Shown here piece by piece: positions 23,234-31,274 of a stretch of DNA of 41,753 bases (positions are counted from its first letter, which is position 1; the number at the start of each line of letters is the position of its first letter). Made by a program: the position numbers and the translations under genes. Under the pieces are notes generated by a model. The model was not told the origin of the DNA. It ran no database searches and saw only the letters and a program-made list of their open reading frames with translations. The stretch covers positions 17,283-59,035 of the forward strand of contig NZ_AZEI01000085.1 of NCBI RefSeq assembly GCF_001436255.1, read 5' to 3'. This stretch comes from Lentilactobacillus rapi DSM 19907 = JCM 15042. GTDB lineage: Bacteria; Bacillota; Bacilli; Lactobacillales; Lactobacillaceae.

Positions 23234-24171
23234 TTAAGTCCTCCTTCATTATATTGAAGCAAGCGCCTTCCCCGTGAATGCTGGGTCTTGAGTGCTTGTT
23301 GGGCGGCCTTCACGTCAGTAAAGGGATAGGTGTGCTGAACGTAAGCTTTCAAGGTGCCCTGAGCTAATTTGCTGAGCAAATCGCGATAACCGTGCAAGCC
23401 AACATTGCCATTGCCAAACGAAAAATGTTGATCCGGGTTGTGAGGTTGATAGTGGGTCAGGGAAAGTGAAAAGATTGTGGGAGCACCCTCGTAATCAGTT
23501 AGCTGGTCCAATAACGCCGCTGACCCCACCGAATCAATGATCTTGTTAACCATAGGTACGTCAGCTAACTGCGGCTTGAGGGGGTGGTCGTAGTCGATCA
23601 CAAAGTTGGCGCCAACCGCATGGAGAAATTCATGGTTGCTGGAATGGCCCATCGCAATGACGGTGGTTCCAAGATTCTTCAACAGCTGAATTAAATACGT
23701 CCCAACGCTCCCAGCCGCCCCGGTAATCAGCACGGTATCCTGGTTGGTTGCATTGATTTGGTTGGTCGCATAAAGGGCTGCATCGCCGCCGCCAATAATT
23801 GTTGTCGCATCCCCAAGCGGTACTTCATCGGGAACCCGGAACAGCAGCGGTGGGATGACTGAATTAATCAGTTCGCTATTTGACCCGTTCAAATTGGCCC
23901 CGATCACTTTTTGACCAATTAAATCCCGATCCCGCAGTCCGCCGACATCTTGAACGATCCCGCCAAATCCATAACCTACGACCATTGGCAGCTTGACGGG
24001 CTTTAGGTCACCTAATTTGCCTTCTTCAATCAGAATGTCGTAGGGCAAAACTGGGGTAAATTTGGTCTCAATGATGGCTGAAAGGGGATGCTTGACTGGA
24101 TCTGGCAGGGACCTGATTTCCAAGCCACTGATACCTGAGTAATCCATTTGGACAATGCCATTCATGCTCAT
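23230..24171 (-). CDS. Zinc-independent MDR oxidoreductase
   Basis: A 313-residue medium-chain dehydrogenase/reductase with an N-terminal GroES-like domain (VVGYGFGGIVQDVGG, 64-78) and a Rossmann site DTVLITGAAGSVGTYLIQLL (145-164). Zinc ligands are absent. It is diverged from the other two quinone-reductase-like proteins of the window. It starts with ATG 24171, which overlaps the SRPBCC stop (ATGA), and ends overlapping the small membrane protein. The three genes are therefore translationally chained, and the oxidoreductase probably acts on the ligand of the SRPBCC protein or in the same stress response (inference). Confidence 0.88.
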   Translation of the reverse strand: MSMNGIVQMDYSGISGLEIRSLPDPVKHPLSAIIETKFTPVLPYDILIEEGKLGDLKPVKLPMVVGYGFGGIVQDVGGLRDRDLIGQKVIGANLNGSNSELINSVIPPLLFRVPDEVPLGDATTIIGGGDAALYATNQINATNQDTVLITGAAGSVGTYLIQLLKNLGTTVIAMGHSSNHEFLHAVGANFVIDYDHPLKPQLADVPMVNKIIDSVGSAALLDQLTDYEGAPTIFSLSLTHYQPHNPDQHFSFGNGNVGLHGYRDLLSKLAQGTLKAYVQHTYPFTDVKAAQQALKTQHSRGRRLLQYNEGGLK

Positions 24172-24599
24172 CGCCCCTTTTCTGTGGTTATCAGCTCAAC
24201 CAACGCCCCTAAATGAATCAAATTCGTATGAAAGGCATGTTTGGCAATCGGCGCTAATAGTTTAATGGGTAAATGGCGATCGGTATCATCAGGAAGATAC
24301 AGATCCTCTTGAATGACCGATTGATCATTTTGCGAAGTCACCGTGAACACCAATCGATATTCCAACCGGCCTTGCGTGCTGGTGTAAGTGATTTCGCCGG
24401 CAGTGATGGTCACTTTGATTAGTTCCGATTGATTTAAAGCAGTTTGGTCACGTTTAATGATGAAGCCATTTTGGCCCTGATCCACGGTTGAGATTTCTGG
24501 TACCCATTGGAGCAAGTGCTTGGGATCAGCGAGGATTTTCGTCACCTCATCAGCTGGTGCGTGGACCATCACGACATTGGTAAATAAGTTTGTTGTCAT
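24168..24599 (-). CDS. SRPBCC (START-like) ligand-binding protein
   Basis: A 143-residue protein with the helix-grip pattern of polyketide-cyclase/START-like proteins. It has an opening strand TNVVMVHAPADEVTKILADP followed by LLQWVPEIS, alternating strands through residues 40-105, and a long C-terminal helix (about 110-138). Such proteins bind hydrophobic small molecules in a deep cavity. The start is ATG 24599, 9 nt after AAGGAGG. It is the first gene of a three-gene coupled set and lies 76 nt after the regulator gene in the same direction, so the regulator probably controls it. The ligand is unknown. Confidence 0.82.
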   Translation of the reverse strand: MTTNLFTNVVMVHAPADEVTKILADPKHLLQWVPEISTVDQGQNGFIIKRDQTALNQSELIKVTITAGEITYTSTQGRLEYRLVFTVTSQNDQSVIQEDLYLPDDTDRHLPIKLLAPIAKHAFHTNLIHLGALVELITTEKGR

Positions 24600-24675
24600 A
24601 AAAAAAGACCTCCTTAGTTGAATGGCCTTAATTTACTAAATATGAAGTTAAATGAAAAATCAGAATCCTGATATT

Positions 24676-25500
24676 TTAGAAATGTTCCTGAACATGTTCG
24701 TGAAACAGATCTGTTAGAAATTTTTGCCGCTGGGTTGCTTCAAGCTGGCGGTCGTCGTCACCTTGGTCCATTGCAATTTGAGCGATCAGTCGATAGCAGT
24801 TGGCCAGCATATAGTGCGAATTATGGGCAGTGATAAAGTCAATGGCTCGGTTGACGTCGGTAAATGTCGAGGTGCTGCCATCAGTTTTGTAGGCGATAAA
24901 GGCGGCAAGATAAAAGATGATATTGAGATTTTCTTCGTAGGAAGCCAGCTCAATGTCCTGCATGGCTTGGTGAACGAGCTTGACGGTAGCAGCTGGTTGC
25001 TGATTAGTGCATTTGACCACTGCCAAGGAAATCAAGCCTAATCGGGTGAGGGTTGACAGATGATTCATTTCCGGGGCACTTTGAATCGCCAGCCGTAAAT
25101 TGGCTTGGGCTTCATCTAAGTTACTGTCAGTTTGAAATTGCGCCACCCCTAAATAATAGTAATAAGCTTGGGTCTGGGCGGCGGTTTCAACTTGTTCGAC
25201 GGTTGCCGGAGCGAGCAGGAACGCTTTTAACTTCTGGTACTCATGCCCATTACAGAGGGTCTCGACGGTTTGGTTGAATTGCTGGCTGGCACTAATATCA
25301 AAATTAGCGGCCAGACTAAATCCATCCAGCGAAATCGAAAGCCGTCGGCACAACTTAATCAGCAGTTCGGCATTCGGAACATAGCGATCATGTTCAATTG
25401 CCGAAAGCATGGATTGGGCGCAGATATCCTCACAGACTTCTTTCTGGGATAAGCCCTGCTGTTTGCGAATTTTCTTCAAAGTGCTGCCAAGTTGCATCAT
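24676..25500 (-). CDS. XRE-type regulator with TPR-like C-terminal domain
   Basis: A 274-residue regulator with an N-terminal helix-turn-helix (about 5-60, STLKKIRKQQGLSQKEVCED onward, SMLSAIEHDRYVP) and about 200 residues of antiparallel helices resembling TPR repeats. The architecture is that of RNPP/Rgg-like regulators, some of which respond to signalling peptides. No signalling-peptide gene was found beside it by eye. The start is the first ATG at 25500 with AAGGAGC upstream. Its target is most likely the downstream SRPBCC-oxidoreductase-TM set. Peptide responsiveness is inference only. Confidence 0.85.
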   Translation of the reverse strand: MMQLGSTLKKIRKQQGLSQKEVCEDICAQSMLSAIEHDRYVPNAELLIKLCRRLSISLDGFSLAANFDISASQQFNQTVETLCNGHEYQKLKAFLLAPATVEQVETAAQTQAYYYYLGVAQFQTDSNLDEAQANLRLAIQSAPEMNHLSTLTRLGLISLAVVKCTNQQPAATVKLVHQAMQDIELASYEENLNIIFYLAAFIAYKTDGSTSTFTDVNRAIDFITAHNSHYMLANCYRLIAQIAMDQGDDDRQLEATQRQKFLTDLFHEHVQEHF

Positions 25501-25654
25501 GACCCGCTCCTTCTTTCAATCGTTTAATTTTTGTTTAGGCAAGCATAACATAGCTGGCTGGCGATTGGGGTAAAAAATACTGGCAGCAATTCGTTAAACG
25601 TAGGAGGTTGCTTTTTGTCAGTATCTTTGAGATATGGATGTTAGTGTCAATAAA

Positions 25655-25692
25655 TTCTGGGATCAAAACGCCGATCGTTCCAGTCTCACTGA
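25655..25692 (-). repeat. Dispersed GACTGGAAC/GTTTTGATCCC repeat copy
   Basis: On the minus strand GAGACTGGAACGATCGG then CGTTTTGATCCCAGAATTTA. This is the same core as at 21705 and 41633, but without the long terminator stem. Otherwise 25501-25702 shows no gene. Confidence 0.7.
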
Positions 25693-25702
25693 TCTTTTTC
25701 AA

Positions 25703-26215
25703 TTATTTTAATTCTTCCTGATAAAACTCATCTGAGTCATCATTGGCTAAAATATGTTCAATTGACACTTTATCGATTGTTGTTGAGAATACAAGTTGTT
25801 TTTGTCGCAACTTCTGAATTTCAGTTTGAGCTTGATTGGTTGTCGCGAGCTGACCAAGTGTGACATGGGGGACATAGGAAAGCTCTTTTCGTTCAAACGG
25901 AGCCAATTCTGGCTGAGAGTACAGCCGATCGTGGATGCGTTTGACTGCTTCACGCCCTTTTGAAGCTGCCAGCCAAACATACCCGTTTTGGGGGTCACCA
26001 GAAACGGTTGAAAAGCTTATCTGAAAGGCACTAACACCAGTCAATGCCCGAGTTAAAACTTGAATAAGCTCATGATCAGAAATTGAACTATCAAACGGAA
26101 AGACCAGGGAAATATGTGGCCGGATGTGAGGATAAAGTGGGTCAATTTCTTGTCGAATAGCTTGAATTTGATTAATCTTTTTGAACTGTGGAAAAATTAA
26201 GATTGAACGCATCAT
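25703..26215 (-). CDS. 2'-5' RNA ligase-like 2H phosphoesterase
   Basis: A 170-residue member of the 2H phosphoesterase superfamily with the two defining motifs, H34-I-S (RPHISLVFPF) and H117-V-T (YVPHVTLGQL), on symmetric halves. Related proteins hydrolyse cyclic phosphodiesters or 2'-5' RNA bonds, but physiological substrates in lactobacilli are unknown. The start is the first of two ATGs (26215), with GGAG 11 nt upstream, a rather long spacing; the second ATG is possible. It is transcribed alone, leftward, away from the sRNA region. Confidence 0.88.
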   Translation of the reverse strand: MMRSILIFPQFKKINQIQAIRQEIDPLYPHIRPHISLVFPFDSSISDHELIQVLTRALTGVSAFQISFSTVSGDPQNGYVWLAASKGREAVKRIHDRLYSQPELAPFERKELSYVPHVTLGQLATTNQAQTEIQKLRQKQLVFSTTIDKVSIEHILANDDSDEFYQEELK

Positions 26216-26589
26216 TTGAGTGTCAGCTCCTTGATAGTGGATTGTTGAATAAAAGTCCAGGGATGGCCGATAAGTTATTGACCAAATGGATCCCCAAATT
26301 TATCCACATAGTTGTAATAACCAATTCGATACAACAACTGCTTGTTTCATTTGGACACTCATCCACTTTCTAAAATTTGCTATTATGTATCAATAACATG
26401 ACTATATTGTAGGCTTCTGTAGTAAATAAAGAAATACGGCCACTCTGCAGGGAAATAGGATTATTTAGGAAAAGGTTGTGGACTGATGCAAGTTCGTAGC
26501 TGTATCCTGTTTCTCAAGTACTTCAGATTAGTTGGGCGTGGATAGAATTTGAAAAATGATCTGGCCAGTCGTTGATTTTAGTCTGTCTG

Positions 26590-26618
26590 TTGATGCAATG
26601 TGAATTGGATGATATACT
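26590..26618 (+). promoter_or_regulatory. Promoter of a predicted small RNA
   Basis: -35 TTGATG (26590-26595), 17-nt spacer, -10 TATACT (26613-26618) in a 566-nt region without protein genes. Confidence 0.65.
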
Positions 26619-26624
26619 ACCGTT

Positions 26625-26744
26625 AGCAGGTATCAATTATAGATTACCGTTCATTTGATCCAGTCAATCAAATGAACAATTCTGATTCATGAAGATCTTC
26701 AGATCAGATCAAAAACTGTCAGCCTTTTTGGTTGATGGTTTTTT
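26625..26744 (+). ncRNA. Predicted small RNA (about 120 nt)
   Basis: Begins about seven bases after a good -10. It contains a perfect 11-bp hairpin, GTTCATTTGAT (26649-26659) with ATCAAATGAAC (26667-26677) around a 7-nt loop. It ends in an intrinsic terminator in which CTGTCAGCC pairs with GGTTGATGG (with G-U pairs) followed by six T residues (26739-26744). There is no ORF longer than a few codons and no ribosome binding site. Promoter, structure and terminator together support a free-standing RNA. The sequence of 26216-26589 shows no gene or other feature I can support. Confidence 0.6.
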
Positions 26745-26747
26745 GTG

Positions 26748-26780
26748 CTTAAAAAGGCTCAGTAGTCAGCTGAGCCCTTT
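26748..26780 (-). terminator. Intrinsic terminator (leftward)
   Basis: Minus strand GGGCTCA pairs with TGAGCC around GCTGACTAC, followed by TTTTTAA. It lies just after the stop of 26783-27004, supporting that gene. Confidence 0.8.
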
Positions 26781-26782
26781 AG

Positions 26783-27004
26783 TTAACGTCTAGCGTGTTT
26801 GCCAGACGGGTTAGTCGAGTGGCGCCCTGTTGGTCGAGTAATCATGTACGTGGTAACGATCATAAATAACTTCCAGGAGACTTGGGCAGTCCAGGTACCA
26901 ACTAGACCACCAATGGCTGTGAGAGCCGCCACCAGCAGGATATCAATTATGCTCACCGTCAAAGGACTATATAAAGTTGCCTTCAACAGCTTTAATCTTA
27001 TCAT
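26783..27004 (-). CDS. Possible small membrane protein
   Basis: A 73-residue ORF with a basic N-terminus (MIRLKLLKATLYS), a hydrophobic helix at about residues 15-37 (VSIIDILLVAALTAIGGLVG) and a second, weaker segment at about 44-55, ending in a basic tail. A terminator follows the stop closely, which argues for transcription. However, the ATG at 27004 has no clear ribosome binding site, and a plus-strand ORF overlaps it. I rate it uncertain. No family is recognised. Confidence 0.4.
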   Translation of the reverse strand: MIRLKLLKATLYSPLTVSIIDILLVAALTAIGGLVGTWTAQVSWKLFMIVTTYMITRPTGRHSTNPSGKHARR

Positions 27005-27172
27005 GACCAGGCCATTAATTGATTAAGGGCTGATGTGAATTGAAGGCCCTTGTCAGTAAGGTAAGTGGCTTGCGCTAGTGATCGGCAATTCAGAAAATTT
27101 TATGTCCAGACATGAAAACGGGTGTATGATAACTAAATAACGAGCGTTAAGTTCAATAAGAACAATGATATC

Positions 27173-27213
27173 AAGCAGCTAATTTTCGACAACACTGAAA
27201 ATTAGCTGCTTTT
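27173..27213 (+). terminator. Intrinsic terminator in the leader of the DMT transporter gene
   Basis: AAGCAGCTAATTTTC (27173-27187) pairs perfectly with GAAAATTAGCTGCTT around a 9-nt loop, then TTTT. It lies 62 nt before the start codon at 27275, with no rightward gene upstream to terminate, so it may be an attenuator or end a short leader RNA. Nothing else is seen in 27005-27274. Confidence 0.8.
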
Positions 27214-27274
27214 AGAAACTTGATGGGTTCATTCATCATGTTCGATTGACAGACGTGATTGCGAGGGGATCCAA

Positions 27275-28225
27275 ATGCTTATATTTATGCTGATTTCATT
27301 AATTGCCGGGTTCTTGTTAGCTAATCAGAGCCCGGTGAATGCCGATTTAAGTCGGCTGGTTAGATCGCCACTGACTGCCGGGACGATCTCCTTTATTGTT
27401 GGGACGCTCTACTTAGCCATCTTAGCTTTGAGTACGAGTGGCCGGCTTTTTCCAAGCTTCGTCTTTATTCAATCTCAACCGCTGTGGATTTGGCTTGGCG
27501 GATTGTTAGGTGCCATCTATTTGACCTCCAACATTTTATTGTTTTCCAAAATTGGCGCCATTCAAACAACGATTTTGCCGATCGTTGGCCAAATTGTCAT
27601 GGGATCGGTGATCGATTTGTTTGGGTGGTTTGGCGCTGAAGAAGTTGCAATGACTTCGTTACGATTTACCGGCATTATTATTTTGGTCATCGGGGTAACA
27701 GTTGCGGTCGTCCTACCAAGCTTGAGAAACCGGGACGTGAGGCAATTCGATTCAGCCGTTGCCAAACAGAATCATCCCGCCGTGGTGATTGGCTGGCAAG
27801 TCTGGGGAATTATCGTTGGCGTTCTGGCCGCAATGCAGCAGGCAATCAACGGCCATTTAGGCACGCGACTGCACTCAACAACTCAGGCGGCGTTCATCTC
27901 GTTTTTTATTGGGACAATTCTGATAGCCATTGTAGCTGGGCTGGTTGACAAACGGATTCCAACGGCCAACGAACTCAAAGCCACGAAACCCTGGAATTGG
28001 CTTGGCGGCCTTCTGGGTGGCACATTTCTGCTGGTAACGGTGATCGCGGTTCCCCGAATTGGCACTGGCTTGACGATCATGATGGGATTGATCGGGCAAA
28101 TCATCGGTTCAATCCTGATTCAGCAGTTTGGCTGGTGGCGGTCGCCGAAGCAACAGATGGTGCCAGCCCAAGCGTTGGGTATGGTATTAATGATTGTCGG
28201 GGTTGGCCTGATTAAGATAGCTTAA
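27275..28225 (+). CDS. DMT-family transporter, YdcZ type, fused double length
   Basis: A 316-residue inner-membrane protein with about ten hydrophobic segments. Two halves of about 150 residues repeat the same pattern. The first has WIWLGGLLGAIYLTSNILLF, the second WNWLGGLLGGTFLLVTVIAV at the equivalent place, and each half ends in a GQI/LFGWF or GQII/QFGWW motif. YdcZ/DUF606 proteins usually occur as single 150-residue halves, so this is a tandem fusion. The substrate is unknown; the superfamily exports metabolites. The start is ATG 27275 with GAGGGGAT upstream. A stable terminator hairpin in the leader suggests conditional expression. Confidence 0.88.
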   Translation: MLIFMLISLIAGFLLANQSPVNADLSRLVRSPLTAGTISFIVGTLYLAILALSTSGRLFPSFVFIQSQPLWIWLGGLLGAIYLTSNILLFSKIGAIQTTILPIVGQIVMGSVIDLFGWFGAEEVAMTSLRFTGIIILVIGVTVAVVLPSLRNRDVRQFDSAVAKQNHPAVVIGWQVWGIIVGVLAAMQQAINGHLGTRLHSTTQAAFISFFIGTILIAIVAGLVDKRIPTANELKATKPWNWLGGLLGGTFLLVTVIAVPRIGTGLTIMMGLIGQIIGSILIQQFGWWRSPKQQMVPAQALGMVLMIVGVGLIKIA

Positions 28226-28404
28226 GGATGAGGGGGATTGAAAATAGCCCCTAGGTTGCTTGAGGCGATGGCATTTTTAACGCTAACCGATGCCTTTTAA
28301 TCTTGTTATTTGAGTTGATCAATCTAAAATAGGAATTGTACCAGGTACTATTTAATTAGTCCTACTTATTAACAACTTAAAGGACTAACTTAAGGAGGAA
28401 TTCG

Positions 28405-29550
28405 ATGGCAGTCATTTCAGAAGAACAGCGGCTTCAAATCTTTAAGGATTTAGTTGCCATTAAATCAGTCAATACAGACGAAGAAAAGGTTAGCGAATAC
28501 TTAAAAGATCTGCTTGCTAAACACGGTATTCAGGCGACGATCATGCCAATTAGTGATCGGCGGACAGATTTGAAAGCAGAAATTGGCAGTGGCAGCCCGG
28601 TGCTTGGTATTTCAGGGCATATGGATGTTGTTTCCGCTGGGGATGAGTCTCAGTGGACCAGTGACCCGTTCACTTTGGTGGAGCGGGATGGTCAATTGTT
28701 TGGCCGCGGCGCCTCAGATATGAAATCTGGCTTAGCAGCTATGGTGATCGCAATGATCGAGATTCACGATCAAGGCCTTCTGAAAAAAGGGACGCTTCGC
28801 TTAATGGCCACAATGGGTGAAGAAGTTGGTGAAGTCGGCTCGAGAACGTTCGCGGATGACGGCTCGATGAAGGATGTCGACGCCTTGATTATCGGTGAGC
28901 CATCGGGATATCGATTGGCTTATGCCCATAAAGGATCGATGGATATTCGCCTGACCTCCAAAGGGAAGGCTGCTCATAGTTCAATGCCGGAGAATGGCTA
29001 TAATGCCATTGATCCGTTAATTGACCTGTTGCACGCTGCCAATCATGAATTCCGGACGACTGATAAGAAGAGTCAACTTTTGGGCCGTCTAAGCTTTAAT
29101 ACCACAATTTTCCAAGGTGGTAATCAGGTAAATTCGATTCCAGAGCAGGCGGTTGCCGACATTAATGTTCGGACCATCCCTGAATTTGACAATGACGTGG
29201 TGGAAGCGTTACTGGACAAATTAGTTGAAAAACAAAATCAAGCGGGTGCCCAAATTTCAAAAGACACTTACATGTCTCAACGGTCGGTTGAAACCAGTGG
29301 CGATTCTGATTTGATTAAGTTAGCCCAAGAAATCGCTAAACCGTATGCTGGTAAAGATATTCCAGCCGGTGCCATTCCGGCGGTTACCGATGCTTCAAAC
29401 ATGTTGCGGGACAAGCCAAAAGCCTTTCCGTTTATCATTTTTGGTCCTGGCAACAACAGTGTTCATCAGGTTGATGAATCTGTCGATAAACAGATGTATT
29501 TAGATTTTATTGAGATCTACGAGAAATTATTTATCAATTACTTGAATTAA
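28405..29550 (+). CDS. M20 metallopeptidase (ArgE/DapE family)
   Basis: A 381-residue dizinc amidohydrolase annotated in relatives as succinyl-diaminopimelate desuccinylase or acetylornithine deacetylase-like. Metal and catalytic residues are visible: H72 and D74 (GHMDVV), D105 (GASDMKSG), catalytic E139 with E140 (GEEVGE), E165 (GEPSG) and a C-terminal histidine in NNSVHQVDE. The dimerisation domain lies at about 175-285. Substrate choice between peptides and N-acyl amino acids is open. The start is ATG 28405 behind GGAGGA. A stem TTAGTCCT (28356) with AGGACTAA (28381) directly precedes the ribosome binding site and could affect initiation. Confidence 0.92.
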   Translation: MAVISEEQRLQIFKDLVAIKSVNTDEEKVSEYLKDLLAKHGIQATIMPISDRRTDLKAEIGSGSPVLGISGHMDVVSAGDESQWTSDPFTLVERDGQLFGRGASDMKSGLAAMVIAMIEIHDQGLLKKGTLRLMATMGEEVGEVGSRTFADDGSMKDVDALIIGEPSGYRLAYAHKGSMDIRLTSKGKAAHSSMPENGYNAIDPLIDLLHAANHEFRTTDKKSQLLGRLSFNTTIFQGGNQVNSIPEQAVADINVRTIPEFDNDVVEALLDKLVEKQNQAGAQISKDTYMSQRSVETSGDSDLIKLAQEIAKPYAGKDIPAGAIPAVTDASNMLRDKPKAFPFIIFGPGNNSVHQVDESVDKQMYLDFIEIYEKLFINYLN

Positions 29551-29631
29551 GTGATCAGGATATATTCTCGTCTCGTTGTAACGCATTAAGAGAGCACCAG
29601 TTATGAATGGACAAAAAATAATTTTTAAGAC

Positions 29632-29688
29632 AAAAAGGGCTCCATTGTTTCCAGAGACAACTTCTCTGAGAACAATGGAGCCCTCTTT
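29632..29688 (+). terminator. Bidirectional intrinsic terminator
   Basis: AAGGGCTCCATTGTT pairs with AACAATGGAGCCCT, loop about 20 nt, followed by CTTT; on the minus strand TTTTTGTC follows. It separates the peptidase gene from the convergent YhgE-like gene. Confidence 0.88.
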
Positions 29689-29714
29689 GATGGTTTAAGC
29701 TTGCAATGAAGACT

Positions 29715-29819
29715 TTAGTTTTCGGGCCAAATGGTCACATAGATGTGACGTAAGCGCCCATTATCGTCCCAGTGACCAATCATTTTATGGTCACGACAAG
29801 CGTTCGCAAACTTTGTCAT
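29715..29819 (-). CDS. Possible 34-residue ORF in frame after the YhgE stop
   Basis: Two codons after the TAA of the YhgE-like gene, and in the same frame, an ATG opens a 34-codon ORF whose product is rich in W, H, D and R (for example ACRDHKMIGHWDDNGRLRHI, then YVTIWPEN). It has a protein-like composition unlike random translation. The only ribosome binding site is GAGG, directly against the ATG and so too close. It could be expressed by reinitiation or readthrough, or be the detached end of a former gene. No family is recognised. Confidence 0.35.
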   Translation of the reverse strand: MTKFANACRDHKMIGHWDDNGRLRHIYVTIWPEN

Positions 29820-29825
29820 CCTCGA

Positions 29826-31130
29826 TTAAAATACTGCCGGAATAACGGCTGCTAATCCCCGTCGTTCCTTACTTCGATACCCAATCCAAACGGCCAGGCC
29901 GCCTAACACGAGTCCGCCGAGAATAATCCACCAGAGGGTTTGTTCGAAGGCGCCGGTGTTGCCAAGGCCAGCCATGATATTGAAATCACTGTAAATGTTC
30001 TGGTACATTGGCGTGGTTTGGCTGATAAATTTATAGACGCCGGACATGGCATCACGTGGCAGGGTACCGCCACCACCCAAGATTTGCAGGACAAAGAGTG
30101 GCAGCTGGAGAAGGAAGCTTGGCAAACCGCCACAAAGTAGGGCAAGGCCACTGGTAAATTCAAAGACGGCGAAATCATAAAGATAACTGTGCCAGAGCAA
30201 GCCATTGAAAATACTGCCATCAAAGCTGACCAGACTGCGTAAAGCCCCGACGGTAATCAGCGCAACCACAAAAGTAGTGATCAGACCGGTAATTTGCAGA
30301 CCGGCAAAGGTTCGCCATTTTCCTGCGATGAATCGGACTGACATGAAGGTCATGGTCATAATAATTGAGGCGATCATTAACCCAAGATATTGGCCCATGG
30401 AGGTAAACATCGGTGCCATTTGGTGCTGCATGTTTGGCTGCTTGGTGCCCATCATATTAGTAGTTGATTTGGCGGTGAGATTGAATGGGGCGGCCATCTT
30501 GGTGGCTTGAGCCATTATTTGCTTTTGAACTTTTGGCTGAACCTGTGCTTGAACTTGCCGCTGAATTTGTTTCTGGTTCACTGCTTGACCCTTTGAGGCG
30601 GCCATCGCCTTTTGCATTGCCGTCTTCATCCCGGCCTGCATGGCAGTCTTCATCATCTTGGGCGCAAGCTGCTTAGCATACATTCCTACCAGTGATTGGT
30701 GGGTTAACTGCGCATTCACGGTACTTTGGACCCGCGAGATTAATGACTGATTGACGTTAGTCTGCAGCATGCTATTGGCGTTGTTGACGACAAAGTTCAA
30801 TGTTGGCTGTTTGCCAGCCCGAACATCCTTGTTGAATCCGGCGGGAATTACGACCGCCAGGGATGCTTTGCGATCCTTAATTCGTTGCTTCGTTCCAGCT
30901 AAGTCAGTCGAAGTCGTAACGTGTTTAAACGGCAGATTATCTTTCAAACCGGTCGTCACTTTATTTGAAATTTGCTGGTTGTCCTGATTAACAATCACAA
31001 CCGGCAAATTTTTCGCATTGGTCGGCATCTGCTTAAATGCTGGTAGTGCACAAAACAAAAATGATAGTGAAATGAAGGAAGCAATTAAGAGTCCCAACCA
31101 ACTAAATTTATTTGTAAACCATTTTGTCAT
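29826..31130 (-). CDS. YhgE/Pip-like membrane protein (ABC-2-type exporter relative)
   Basis: A 434-residue protein with one N-terminal TM (about 12-30), a long extracytoplasmic region, then about five TM helices from residue 250 to 425, the layout of YhgE/Pip and DUF3533-type proteins. The early region VVIVNQDNQQISNKVTTGL is characteristic. Residues about 155-215 are unusually rich in Met, Gln, Lys and Ala with repeated KTAMQ and QVQ units, probably a long coiled helix. These proteins are linked to export of, or resistance to, membrane-active compounds. A TetR gene is divergent, with a palindrome over the promoter region, so induction by a ligand is likely. The start is ATG 31130. Confidence 0.85.
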   Translation of the reverse strand: MTKWFTNKFSWLGLLIASFISLSFLFCALPAFKQMPTNAKNLPVVIVNQDNQQISNKVTTGLKDNLPFKHVTTSTDLAGTKQRIKDRKASLAVVIPAGFNKDVRAGKQPTLNFVVNNANSMLQTNVNQSLISRVQSTVNAQLTHQSLVGMYAKQLAPKMMKTAMQAGMKTAMQKAMAASKGQAVNQKQIQRQVQAQVQPKVQKQIMAQATKMAAPFNLTAKSTTNMMGTKQPNMQHQMAPMFTSMGQYLGLMIASIIMTMTFMSVRFIAGKWRTFAGLQITGLITTFVVALITVGALRSLVSFDGSIFNGLLWHSYLYDFAVFEFTSGLALLCGGLPSFLLQLPLFVLQILGGGGTLPRDAMSGVYKFISQTTPMYQNIYSDFNIMAGLGNTGAFEQTLWWIILGGLVLGGLAVWIGYRSKERRGLAAVIPAVF

Positions 31131-31153
31131 TTTTAAACCCCTCTCAAGTTATG

Positions 31154-31171
31154 AATGAATGCTCATTCATT
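31154..31171 (-). promoter_or_regulatory. Palindromic operator for the TetR regulator
   Basis: AATGAATG-CT-CATTCATT, a perfect 8-2-8 inverted repeat 23 bp upstream of the YhgE-like start codon, between the divergent exporter and tetR genes. Position and symmetry fit TetR-family autoregulation. Confidence 0.75.
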
Positions 31172-31274
31172 TTATGAACAAAAGCAAAATTAGTCTTTTT
31201 TTACCAAAATGTCAAACAAGTTTGTGCAATATTTGAAAGTCAGCTAAACTAAAGATTGAAATGAGGTGGGGACC

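Noticed and set aside
26799-27026. 75-residue plus-strand ORF opposite the 26783-27004 gene
   Set aside because: No ribosome binding site. The leftward terminator at 26748-26780 favours the minus-strand reading.
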